The translations under genes were made by a program, and so were the position numbers. 64,000 bases of DNA, from assembly GCA_907165275.2 (NCBI GenBank), contig OU015669.1, positions 6,408,501-6,472,500 on the forward strand, read 5' to 3'. Below are positions 46,373 to 57,500 of this stretch, one piece after another; the first letter of the stretch is position 1; every line of letters begins with the position of its first letter. The notes below the pieces were generated by a model, which was given only the letters and a program-made list of their open reading frames with translations, was not told the DNA's origin and made no database searches. This DNA is from Zygaena filipendulae (taxonomy: Eukaryota > Arthropoda > Insecta > Lepidoptera > Zygaenidae).

Positions 46373-48456
46373 ATTTTCAATCAATCCTCAAATCTATACT
46401 TAGATTAATCAAGTATATGTATTATACAGGTTTTATAAGTTAATTTCGTAGGGCAAGCTTGATCCGGTGTTCTCTACTTGATACTTGGAATCTACTAGCT
46501 AGTAGATTTATCTGGGGGCACAGTAGTGCCCCCGCCAAGACGAGCCAGCAAAGCGCAAGGGCACTACCTACCTTTTCTCGAAGCGTTTCGTCGTTTTTTT
46601 GAACCCTTGTAACTTGGGTCTGGATTATACCAGATAAACAAAATTTTTGGAATATGTTGTCAATAGCAGACTTATTAAATGTATAAAGTTTTAATTGTAT
46701 AGCTCCCATCCTTTAGATTTTATTGATATCTAAAAAACCTCGATTTCGTCACTGACTCACTGATGATCATCAAAATTCTTAGGGTACTTCCTAATGTCCT
46801 AGAAAGCTGAAATTTGGTATGTAAGCTAGTATTAGTAAACAAACAACAAAAAAATTATAAAACTTGTAACTTTTATCTCCCAACCCCTTAAATTAGGGGA
46901 TGGAAGTTTGTATGAGACTTCTGCAATTTTGACTTACAAAAAGAAATGAAATCCCAACAAAAACATTTTCATGTAAAATGTTGCCAAGACGAGACCATAT
47001 GCCAGCACTTTCAAAAAGTTATCAGATCTTATGTAGAGCCAAGCTTCTAACTCTACACGCCTTAACTCTACAAGGTCTAACTTCACAAACTCTACACCTT
47101 AGTCAAAATATGTGGCTTGGCCGTTTCGTTACTACAAAGAACTATTATTATATAACAGAAAAGTAATGAAAAATGGACCAATTTTTCACCTTAGGGCCTA
47201 AGGGCCATGTGAATGTAGCGAAATGGTCAAGCCACATATTTTGGCTAAGGTGTAGAGTTTGTGAAGTTAGACCTTGTAGAGTTAAGGCGTGTAGAGTTAG
47301 AAGCTTGGCTCTACATAAGATCTGATAACTTTTTGAAAGTGCTGGCATATGGTCTCGTCATGGCAACATTTTACATGAAAATGTTTTTGTTGGGATTGTA
47401 TTTACTGCTTACAAGTGTTGAACCGTTGCAGGGCATTTGCTGAATCAATATTTCTTTGTTGAATTTGATGTTATTACCTAGTAATTAAATAGTATTCAAT
47501 GTAAAATACATATTATACATGTAAGTAGGTAGGTACTTACCCTACCTAAGTATAACTCATTAATGTATATCTACCTAATCTGTAGTTACTTATAAGTATT
47601 ATTTATAAGATTTTAATTGAGTAACTACTTTTAAGTTATTTACCCCAAATGTTTCTTTTTTGAGTTTAATTTTGTCTAATTCTTATACATACTTCTGTAT
47701 ATGAATATAATACATAATACCTTCCTGATCAAAAATATTAACAGTACCTATAAAGAAAACGATTAAAATGAAATTAAAATCTTTATTTTTAGAAAATCAA
47801 TCAACAAATACTTATTAAATAGATAATATTATAATTAGAAGACACTTTTATTACTATTAGGTATTTACAAAAACAATATCTATGTACCTATTACTTACAA
47901 TTGTAACATAATAAAATATCTCTATGTTGTGATCTTTGCGTTTAAATTTTTACTACCCATCGAATTTATAGGTAGGTAGATAAGTATATAATTTTGGTAT
48001 AACAATGAAAAAATCCAAATTCAGATAGGATTTCGAAGTTCTTCTAAACTGCAGGCTGAATACTTATAACATCGACTACATGCTTATTGCATTGCTACTT
48101 AAATTGTAAATGTGTAGTTGGCGTGTTCTATACCTACACGAACGTTTATAATATCCATAATTTTTAGATGGGTAACCTTCGATTTTTCTATGATCGGAGT
48201 GGATAACCGTTTCAAAACCTTAGTATACCTACCTAAATTTTGTCTATCTATTTACCTATATTAAATAAACAGATTTTGTACATTCAAATTGTTGATAACA
48301 ATATACAATAATGGTTAAGAATACATAAGATCACAGGAGAGTTCCAGAGCTTTTTGTTTTTAAACTTAAGGTAACAATATAAAAAAAATTCTATTGAACT
48401 ATAATAATACAAGGAATAATATAACGTAACATTATGTTGTTTTGACTAAGGAATAG
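46373..48456. other. convergent intergenic region and 3' UTRs of MED24 and the dysfusion-like gene
   Basis: Contains the long inverted repeat. TTTATT at 47782-47787 (AATAAA on the minus strand) is a possible polyadenylation signal for the PAS gene. No canonical AATAAA was seen close behind MED24. No CDS. Confidence 0.6.
46950..47397. repeat. long inverted repeat, about 180-bp arms, 88-bp spacer
   Basis: Arm 46950-47129 and arm 47218-47397 are near-identical reverse complements; I counted only a handful of differences. Both contain AATCCCAACAAAAACATTTT, CCATATGCCAGCACTTTC and CTCTACACGCCTTAACTCTA. The arms hold short tandem CTCTACA/CTTCACA-type motifs. No target duplication is seen. It lies between the convergent 3' ends of MED24 and the dysfusion-like gene, so read-through RNA would fold into a long hairpin. 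Confidence 0.92.
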
Positions 48457-48503
48457 TTATAATGCAGGTTTCTTGGGGTCCGGTGAGTCTGGGTGTGGCC
48501 GAT
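48457..48503 (-). CDS. dys: dysfusion-like terminal coding exon
   Basis: Acceptor TTTTTACAG precedes 48503. With the single base carried from the previous exon it reads DRPHPDSPDPKKPAL and then TAA. The phase match, a strong pyrimidine tract and a stop after 15 codons support this as the C-terminus. It is short, so somewhat less certain than the other exons. Confidence 0.7.
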
Positions 48504-51500
48504 CTGTAAAAATAAGATGAGAACACGTACATACATGGAAAAATTATTATTATACGTAGGTAAATTTGGCTTGACAAAAACTTTCCGTACATACTAAAGA
48601 AATACTAAAGAATGTTCCTTAGCTGTGCGCGCACTTCCGCTGTCAGCTAAAATGACTAGTATTTTTTAATTTTTTACGTACCTATCTAATAAAAAAATAA
48701 CGGAGATATATTAAGTCGAAATGTCGCTTGACGTCACGCCGTGCTACAGTTTATATGTATTATTTATTTATAGCACGTTATGACGTCAAGAGCCCCCACT
48801 CCTGAACTTTAATGCGTTTTATCTTAGTATTTTTGCAATAATTTGAAAAAGTAAAAACTAACTTTTATCATCTAACTGACGGACTAAATAAAATTTTGAT
48901 TTTCACACCCCGGAAACTACCCTATTGGATCCAAGGGCTATCAAAAGTGATCACATGTTTCTGCTGCTGACTCTACATAATTATATGAATCTGTCGAGGT
49001 GACTACCGTGATGGAGAGACTCAAGCTCAGGTCGTATTATCAAGCTGCTGAAATCGGGACAAAATCCCTATAGTTAGGTACTATTGACAACCAGATTTCA
49101 GCTGTTGTCATGCCGTTCCGCAAATCCAAAGAAGATTTCTGACGAGAGTGGACTTAGTGTGATGAAGGATGTAGGGTTTCGCTTTCAACTCCAGAATTGT
49201 ACCTACTACTACTAGCTGGTGCCCGTGGCTTCGCTCTCGTATCTGGTTAGTGTAGATTTTCTATTTTCGGGAAAAGTACCTAGGTAGCTACTTCCTTTTC
49301 CAGATGGAATGTACCTATGTCCTTTTGTGTACTACTACTGACAAAGTGTATGTAAAATATAGTTGAATAGTTAAAGCGTGAAATCATTTAGCAGTTTTAT
49401 AATATTACTAAATGATCCCCGCGGTTTCAACCGCGTTAATTTTACAGTTAGAGACCGTGGAAATTCCAGGATAAAAATGATTAGGATTATGACCTTTTCT
49501 GTACCCCTGACAACGTTTTTTTAATGTCATATAGGGGGCAAATAATGGCAGGTGATTACCGCCGCCCATGGACATCTGCAACATCAGAAGGCATGCATGC
49601 GTATATACAACATTTCATGTGATCGGTTGAGTAGTTAGATGTTGATGCGTAGGTAACAAACTCTTCGCACTTATAACATTATAAAAATTTAGAATAGTTA
49701 TATTTTACGTAGTAGGTATAGTTTTCTTGGTTCCCCAGATGGACGCTTAGTGTGTGCATGTATTAAGTCATGTGTTTTTGTGGTTGATTACGAATATCTA
49801 AATCTATAAGTTAACCTACTGGATCTAACTCGATACCTACCTATAACAGTTCTGTTTACTTACCTATTTGTCTTCTGAGAATTTCTCTGTCTTTGGGCGA
49901 ACTGTACGCAGGCGGTGGAATACTGACCCTCTCAGCTATACTTATTCTATTAGGATTACAGTTCTCATCGACAGATTCCTCTACATTGTTAACAAAAGAC
50001 GTTCTCTGACTCCGATTCCACGTTTGTTGGTAGGAACTTTCTGTAGTTATCGTGTTACATCTATTGTTAGTATGAGGAACATATTGCTCTGGCGACCAGT
50101 CGAAAACGAACGTATGACTATAGTTGTGGGTGTATGCGGAGGGGGTCCCTGAAGGTGTGGGGGGTGTCGTTGTGACGTAAGGACTTAAGTCTTGATGACA
50201 TACGTCCGGTACTTTTTGTAGCGCCGATTCTGACCACGTCGGACTAGGGTTCCACTGATCAACCATCTCTGTTTCCATTATATTGAAGTTTTTTGAGCCA
50301 GGTCGTCTACTGGCTATGGATCCGGTCGATACGGCTATCAAAGTGTCCCCTCCAGATGTAACAGTGGCTGGTGTACAACGCGGCGACGTATTATTGATTG
50401 CAGAGCTTAATTTTTCGTTAGAGCTTTTCCCTTTTCGTTTTGCGTTAGGCTGGATTCGCGTGTCTTCTATCCGAACGTTGTGAAACCTGTTGGTAAAACT
50501 AGATATTAAACATAGTTATTGCATTTTAGTGAATTATATCTACTTTTGTTTTCAATTATTATAAATTCGGCAGTTTCTTGATATACCTAAGATACAGCTG
50601 AAAGATTCAAGAGATGTAGAGCTGTGCCGAAACCTTTGTAAAATAATAAAGAGATACCAAATCCGGTTACCTAAATTACATGTTATGTTAGGTATATTAT
50701 GTACTTAGAGCTTAAAATTTTATTTCAATAGTAAAATATAATAATATAATATTTACCTATGATCCTGCAGGGAAACTGAATAGTCTACCGGCCCGTTATC
50801 AGACCTCTCATAAGCGTAATGCATCGGCGCCAGATGGGGAGTGACATGTGGTATGTGAGGTTGTAGCCCTGGATTCATCATCACAGGCTGACCCCCATTC
50901 ATGCAAACAGGAGGTGTTGCGTAGGGCTGCATGGTTGGTGGGTACACTTGAAGGTCGGGAGGTGGAGGCCCGTACATCCTCGTGGCAGCTTCGTAAGCTA
51001 GCCCGTAGTGAAGTTTGGATTGAACTGCATAGTAGTGATACAGCCAAGGGTTAGCTTTCATCACAGCCGCTTCTGGCTCGCTGTAGGGAGAATTTACGTC
51101 TCTTTAAGATTTGCTGAGATTTTTGGCATAACAGACTATTTTTACGTACTTGTAGATATTATAATTGTTCTCCCAACGGTTATCCGTATTAGTTTTAACA
51201 GTTTCACTCACGTCAATTTTGGGATACCCTCGGAAATATTTGTTTTGAGGTGAAAACATCCTATGTTACTCAGGGATGTTGTAGCTTCCGATAAGTGAAA
51301 GAATTTTAGAATCGGTTCAATACATAGTTTCAGAGATTATCCCCTACTAGAGATGGGTTTTGGTCTAGCGTTAATAAACGTCTATTGGGCGTTTACTCAA
51401 AATGCCCGTAAATGCCGGACCAAAACCCATCGCTATCCCCTACATCTAAACTTACAAACTTCCCTCTTTATACGAATAATATGTACAGACTACAGATAAA

Positions 51501-54500
51501 CGATCCTATAGGTAGGTAGGTAAAAAACCCCAGTAAAATAATAATTAATCATAATAATGGTTCATATCATACTGAGTAGTTTCTGAGCAAATCGCTCATA
51601 TTCATAGGTATAAGTGTTTTCATATTTTCATCAGATTTTAACCAAATTGGTTAGCCGGTTTGATTCTTGGATACAATAAAATCGACGTACCCACCTATTA
51701 ATTTCTTATGCATTTTAAATAACATGTTATACCTAAAGTTATCTGTGAGCGAGTAGTTACTTAACTGGTCAATTTAGATACGTTATGTGCGCGTAACTCG
51801 TAAGTAGGTTTATAAATAAAACCAAGAACTTGGCTCATCATTGTATATTGTTACAAGCTTACAAGGTTCGACCATTAGTAGGACCTGCGAATAGGAGCAC
51901 TTAAGTTTAATGTTTATATCAAGAAGTCTAGTTGTCCCGGTTGTCTCGTGTGTGCTTAAGAGACTAAAATTTATAAGTATCTTACATTATAGTTTTTACG
52001 GTACTTACCTAACATTATTATGTCCTCTAAATCTCTCCTAGTGGAGATTGCCCAGATTGGTAGGTTATGCAATAGTATGCATGGACGAGTAAGTTAGTAG
52101 CTAATGATTTTAATTTAAGAAGCTTAAACCATTGAAATAGAATAGTTATAGATTTAAAAGCATCTGTCTAGATTATCTACCATTGAATTAGTACGTACTG
52201 AATGGTAACTAACCTTTCACACGAGCTCACCTAGCACTGTTTACGTTTGCAACCTTTAAGATGCAGGGAAATGTCACAATGCCGGAGTCAGCCCTATAGC
52301 TAACCTACTTTTGATTGTACCTACAGTATACTGTCGGCGAGAAAACTTCGCAAAGATAAGTTAGGTAGGCTTTAGTGGCGTAACACGGGTTTCATCAACT
52401 CTACCAAACAATGTAGAGTTTCTCTTCAAATTATTCTATTCCGAAGACTTAAAAATTACCTGTTGATCATTATTTGGGTGAAATGGATAGGTACTATCTA
52501 CATTTTATCCCACTAATATATGTAGTAAATGTTTGTGAATCAATCACGCTTAAAAAGCTAAAGTTTTTATGACGTTTAGTAAGTAATAATTGGGTGGTTT
52601 ATGTCGGGGCTTATCATATAAGAGTTTCCGAGGAAATATTGAAATTTACAGTAGTGAAATCGCAGGCAACATCTAATTACGTACTTCTAAATACACAATG
52701 CATCTATACATATAATAAGAATAAATTAAAAATCAAAGTTAAGTTGGGGTTGGTCGTATAGGGTGGTTGTTAGAGGCGCAAACCTCAAGGGGTTACACTC
52801 GCAGGTATACAGCCTACGATAGCTAAAAATAAATCCCTTGGTTACGATAACTATTGCCTAAAAGAATATTTAGTCAAAACTATGTTACAGATTTCGGCTT
52901 CCAATAAATTCAAAATTTTGTTAAGTGAAAGATAGTGATTAAAAAACTTTTCTGGCGGTGAGCGTACATCCATGTCTAGATATGTGTGGCAGTTAAAAAG
53001 GTGACAAATCAATGTGGCGTTCGCATAAGTGAAAAACAGATAAATACTACGGAATCAAACGACGAATGTCTAAAACTGCGATTCGCGGTGTTTACTTACA
53101 CACGTTCTACATTAATGAACTTGGCCTAACCAGGTTTGTTTTAACTGTGATTTATAAACCCTGATACGCGCTCCATTAAAACTTAAGAGCCAGCGCACAC
53201 TATGCGAAACGCGACAGCGACAGCTCGACGACTAGACGCGACGATAGGCTGCGACCTACAATTTACTTAAGTATATTTTGTGCAAAGCTCCGCACGCTTG
53301 GCGTCAGAGTCGCAGAGTCGCAACGATAAGCTCGGGGAGTCGGAGCGCGCTCGTTACTTGTCGCTGCGTCTAGACGACAACAGTCGTGCGACAGCGCAGC
53401 GTCAGTTTTGCTTTGAGCGCTAAGGAAGATGCACGTGTTTACTGAGAATCTCAACATGCAACTAGAGGCTTCATATTCACTTACAAGACGAACAACACGG
53501 CCGTCTTTCTCGAATCCTCTACTAAGTATCGCTTCCTGCAAGACGTCTGTCGTAACGACTTCTCGTCAACGCAAGCGACAGCTCCGTGTCAAGTCGCGGC
53601 GACAAGACGCAGAGCTGTCGCTTGCGTCGACTACAAGTCGTTGCGACAAGAAGCTTCGACGAGTCGCATAGTGTGCGCAGGCACTTAAAGTAGGTATTAA
53701 TCCTTTAAACTCCTCCACAACTCCGCACCTTTTAACCACCTTCAAAAAAAGGAGAAATTTAATTCTAAATTGGCTGTATGTCTAAGTGTTCGTCAGAATT
53801 TTTTTTTATAGTATACCTACTTGCGTATATTTTTATAGTGACAATATCATACTGAATTGATTAGGTACAAGTTGTTGATTTATATTTTCTGAAATAATTC
53901 CTACATTTATTTGTATGAAATAGAACCAATTAAAGACTTACAAAACTTTTTAATTACCTACCTACCATTATTAATTTTGTTTCCAATCTTAAACGATTTT
54001 AATTAAATATAATAGGTAATATTTATTTAAAAGGGTGATATTTATTAATGCATTTTTTACAAAATAAATAGGGTTGCTTGGTATTCTGTTTCTGATAAAA
54101 ATTCTACTTAATTATACTATTGTAACTATAACCAGTCAGTCAGCTCATTACGAAGAAAATAAGTATATTCAACACACATGCACTTAAAGTGGCTGCTTTT
54201 AGGTTTAGGTATAATTCAGATAATTAAGTACACGTGCGTCTTACATAAGAGGTAGTAAAAAATTAAGGCACTATAGTGCTTTTAATTCTTTTTTTGTGGT
54301 TCCATTACGTCCTCGCCTTCAGCTTGGGCTGCAGTAGAATTAATTAATGGCCAACTAACTCACTCGTATTATAATGTAGCGAAAAAACGATCATATTATA
54401 ATTTTGTGCTTGTTACGGGCATAACCAAGTTAATGGAATGTTGGAAATCAGCGTATCCGTCCCGAGTTCCTCGTTTCCCGCCAATTTGTGCGTCCGCGCA

Positions 54501-57500
54501 GCCCGAGCGAATAAATCTTGGCGACATGACGTAGGCGGTCGACATGTCGACAATTTGCTGTCGTACTCCATATAAATTACGTAGGTAGGTACCTACCACA
54601 CATATACATATTAATTTTTTTTACAACTTGCTCGCCATTTATTCTATAAAGCCTGCTAACCCCAAATAACGAGATAGAATGGACAAAGAGGAAGAACATC
54701 GACTATTAATCAATAAATATATATGAAAATAGTTTAGTGAGAACGAATTGATTGATTGATCAATACAAAACTTGTTCAAATAAATCGGAAGCTATGCAGG
54801 TAGGTATAATTTTTTTGTTCCGATAAAATGTATAATAAATATAAAAGAGCTACTATCGTCAAAAATGGCACTAAATTCACCATACATTTTATGGTTCTTA
54901 TAAGTATGATTTTACAGGGAACTATACCTAAAGCTTGTTCTATGAAACGTGTATATTCGGACCCAAGTACCAACCCCCCAAAGCTCGACACCATTATATT
55001 TGTTGTTCACGTAAGCGGGTCTCGATATTAAAAGCAACAGTATTTGTCAGTGGAGAGCACGAAGTAACATGAGTAGGTTGCGCAAGCGCATCAGTGCAGG
55101 AACGTGACAAATGACGCAATCCCCTGAACAATGCAACTGAGTTTGAGTGCACGCTGGGTTTATGCGTATATGCCCCCTTATACCTAGTGATCCATGGCAC
55201 GAGTGTTTGTGGCAACACTATAGACTCGGACTTGTAGATCTTTAGAAAATAAAAAAGAACTGCAAGCCCTGAGATTTACTTTGAAACAAAACGAAAAATT
55301 AACTGGTCTTACTATTCTGTTTGTTGTATCTACTATCTTGTGCCTCGTAACAGAAATCAGAGCTCGAATATATATCAAACTTTATTCTAATTTTGGCTAA
55401 TTATTTCAGGGTAACACCTCTTGTTCATGGCGAAGATTTTTTAACATCTGTCTGGTTTTTGGCATACGTATTTAGCCCTTCTGGAATTTACCCATAATGT
55501 GTTCATAGAGAGAGTAAACATTATATATCTCATAATTGTATATTTTTAATATGAATATGTAAAACCGTACGTACGATTAAAACGAAACAAGTATATCTAT
55601 CTAAACAATGATCCCGTTTAAGTCTTTCCTATTTAAAAGTGTGGAGATTACATTAGTATTAGTATTTTCTGTGTTATGCAATATAAATTTGTTCATGTAT
55701 TACAGTTTATTGATTCAAGCATACGATTTATGTTAACGTCTATCAAATAGTAACACATTTTGTCTATAAATTACGGTTTATTGCTTACAAAACTATACTG
55801 CCGTAGGGCCACCAGCCCTTTGTGCCAACTGATTGTTTAGGTCAACTAAGACTGTCACCCACTCAGTTAAAATTAATTTAGATTTACTATCTAATAACCA
55901 TAGCGCCTACTGGCGATTAAGACGGACTAGCCTAGGACTTAGTCATTGCGTAGGTACTTGATCTTTAGCTCTATTGATAATATTATTACTGGTTTGAAAC
56001 ACTCGGGTAATTTATGTAAGAAGCTTACAATGCACCAGATATAAGTATACCTACCTAATGGTAGATTATGTTTACTTCATTGAGTGTAAAATTATGGAGG
56101 GATTTTCCTGTCACTATCAATACACTAAAGATATTAATAATTTATTAGATACGGCACTTAAAATGCTTCTAACATAATTTGCAATTAGAGGTTACTTATA
56201 AGTGGACTGATTGTGAGTTGAGACTGTTTTTCTCAGTTAAAATAACTTCTTAGATGTATTGTATGTATTATCAGTAGAGTAGGTATAACTGTTTTCAGTT
56301 AACGATATCACTAGATAGAGACAAGCAGGTACGGCAGCCCAGTTATTATTTTAATATCTTAAATAGTGTACGCGTCCTAGTATTATATAGGTCCCTAATT
56401 ATTTATAATATGAGAGGAAAAGCTAGGAAAACCTTACAGTTTTATAAATTGAATAAAAATTGTTCACATGAGTATTATAAAGTTTAAGTACGTGTTACAG
56501 TGCAAACCATAAATAATCCTAGGTATTACCTACGTACTCGTTCATGAATTCGAAGATCATATTTAAAATTAGGCAGGCATTTTTAAGTTAGGTATAAAAT
56601 TATGGTTTTGAGGTGAGACTTGGCGCGGCGCAGTGCAGGCGCCATCGATCAGCCGTGGCGCTTGTTAAACACCGTTTCTCACATCACAACAATAGCCCTC
56701 TACAGGCATATTTCAAACCATCCGATAGCTACATCGGCCGGCCGATCGGTTCGCGAGCCGCACTCTAACTCAATAAATCACCCCTTTACAATATTTATTC
56801 GCGGCAGACCATCACTACGGGTTCGCGATCCCATTTCGCTCCGACCGCGCACAAATCGATACCAAATATGTCTGTTTTTGAATGCGCTCTCGTAATATGA
56901 GTAGAATTAACTACTAAACGTAGTAAGGGCTATGTTTACGCGAGAACTGTGCGTCGTACAACGTCATCTAGTATTGATATCTCAATAGGGAAGTCTGTAA
57001 GTGACCGCGTTAAGTTATGGCAGCCATTTTTCAAAGTCCACAGCGCACTGTGGGTTGGTACCGGACTTTATCGGTTCGTTTAATAGTGCGCCTTTAGAGC
57101 CAATTAGTTGTTGGCGCAGTGACCACTTAGGATATTGTATTTCTTTTTATCGAGACATTTAGCGCTGTGGTATCAAGCGTTATAAGGCGAATGGTGGATG
57201 GTTCTTGGTCTTTTATTGGTTCAAATTTTGTATTGGATAGTCTATACTATCTAGTAATGTCGTTAATTTAGCTATTTTACTTCTTGACCTTTAGGCATAG
57301 ACATTATCTTTATTTGGCAAATATCAACTACATATCAACTTTTATTAGAACGCAGTTCTTTATCGCACGGTACGGACTACGGAGGGAAGTAAAAGTTAAT
57401 TTTCCGTCATGGAGTCATGCGGCTGCTCTAGGGAAAAACAAAGCAACTGTATTTTTTTTTTTGCCTCTTCACGCATAACGGACTCAATTTAATATGGAAA

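Noticed and set aside
46978..47443. Frames on both strands giving the same MPALSKSYQILCRAK peptide
   Set aside because: The identical peptides arise from the two arms of the inverted repeat, not from a gene.
51008..51253. 81-codon plus-strand frame and frames at 49868, 50283 and 50848
   Set aside because: Antisense shadows of the dysfusion-like exons.
53263..53671. Frames of 92 and 80 codons on both strands
   Set aside because: By-product of CG-rich sequence in a MITE-like element; overlapping frames on opposite strands and no motif.
56620..56895. 91-codon plus-strand frame
   Set aside because: No recognisable domain, no splice context, lies in the 8-kb intron of the opposite-strand gene.
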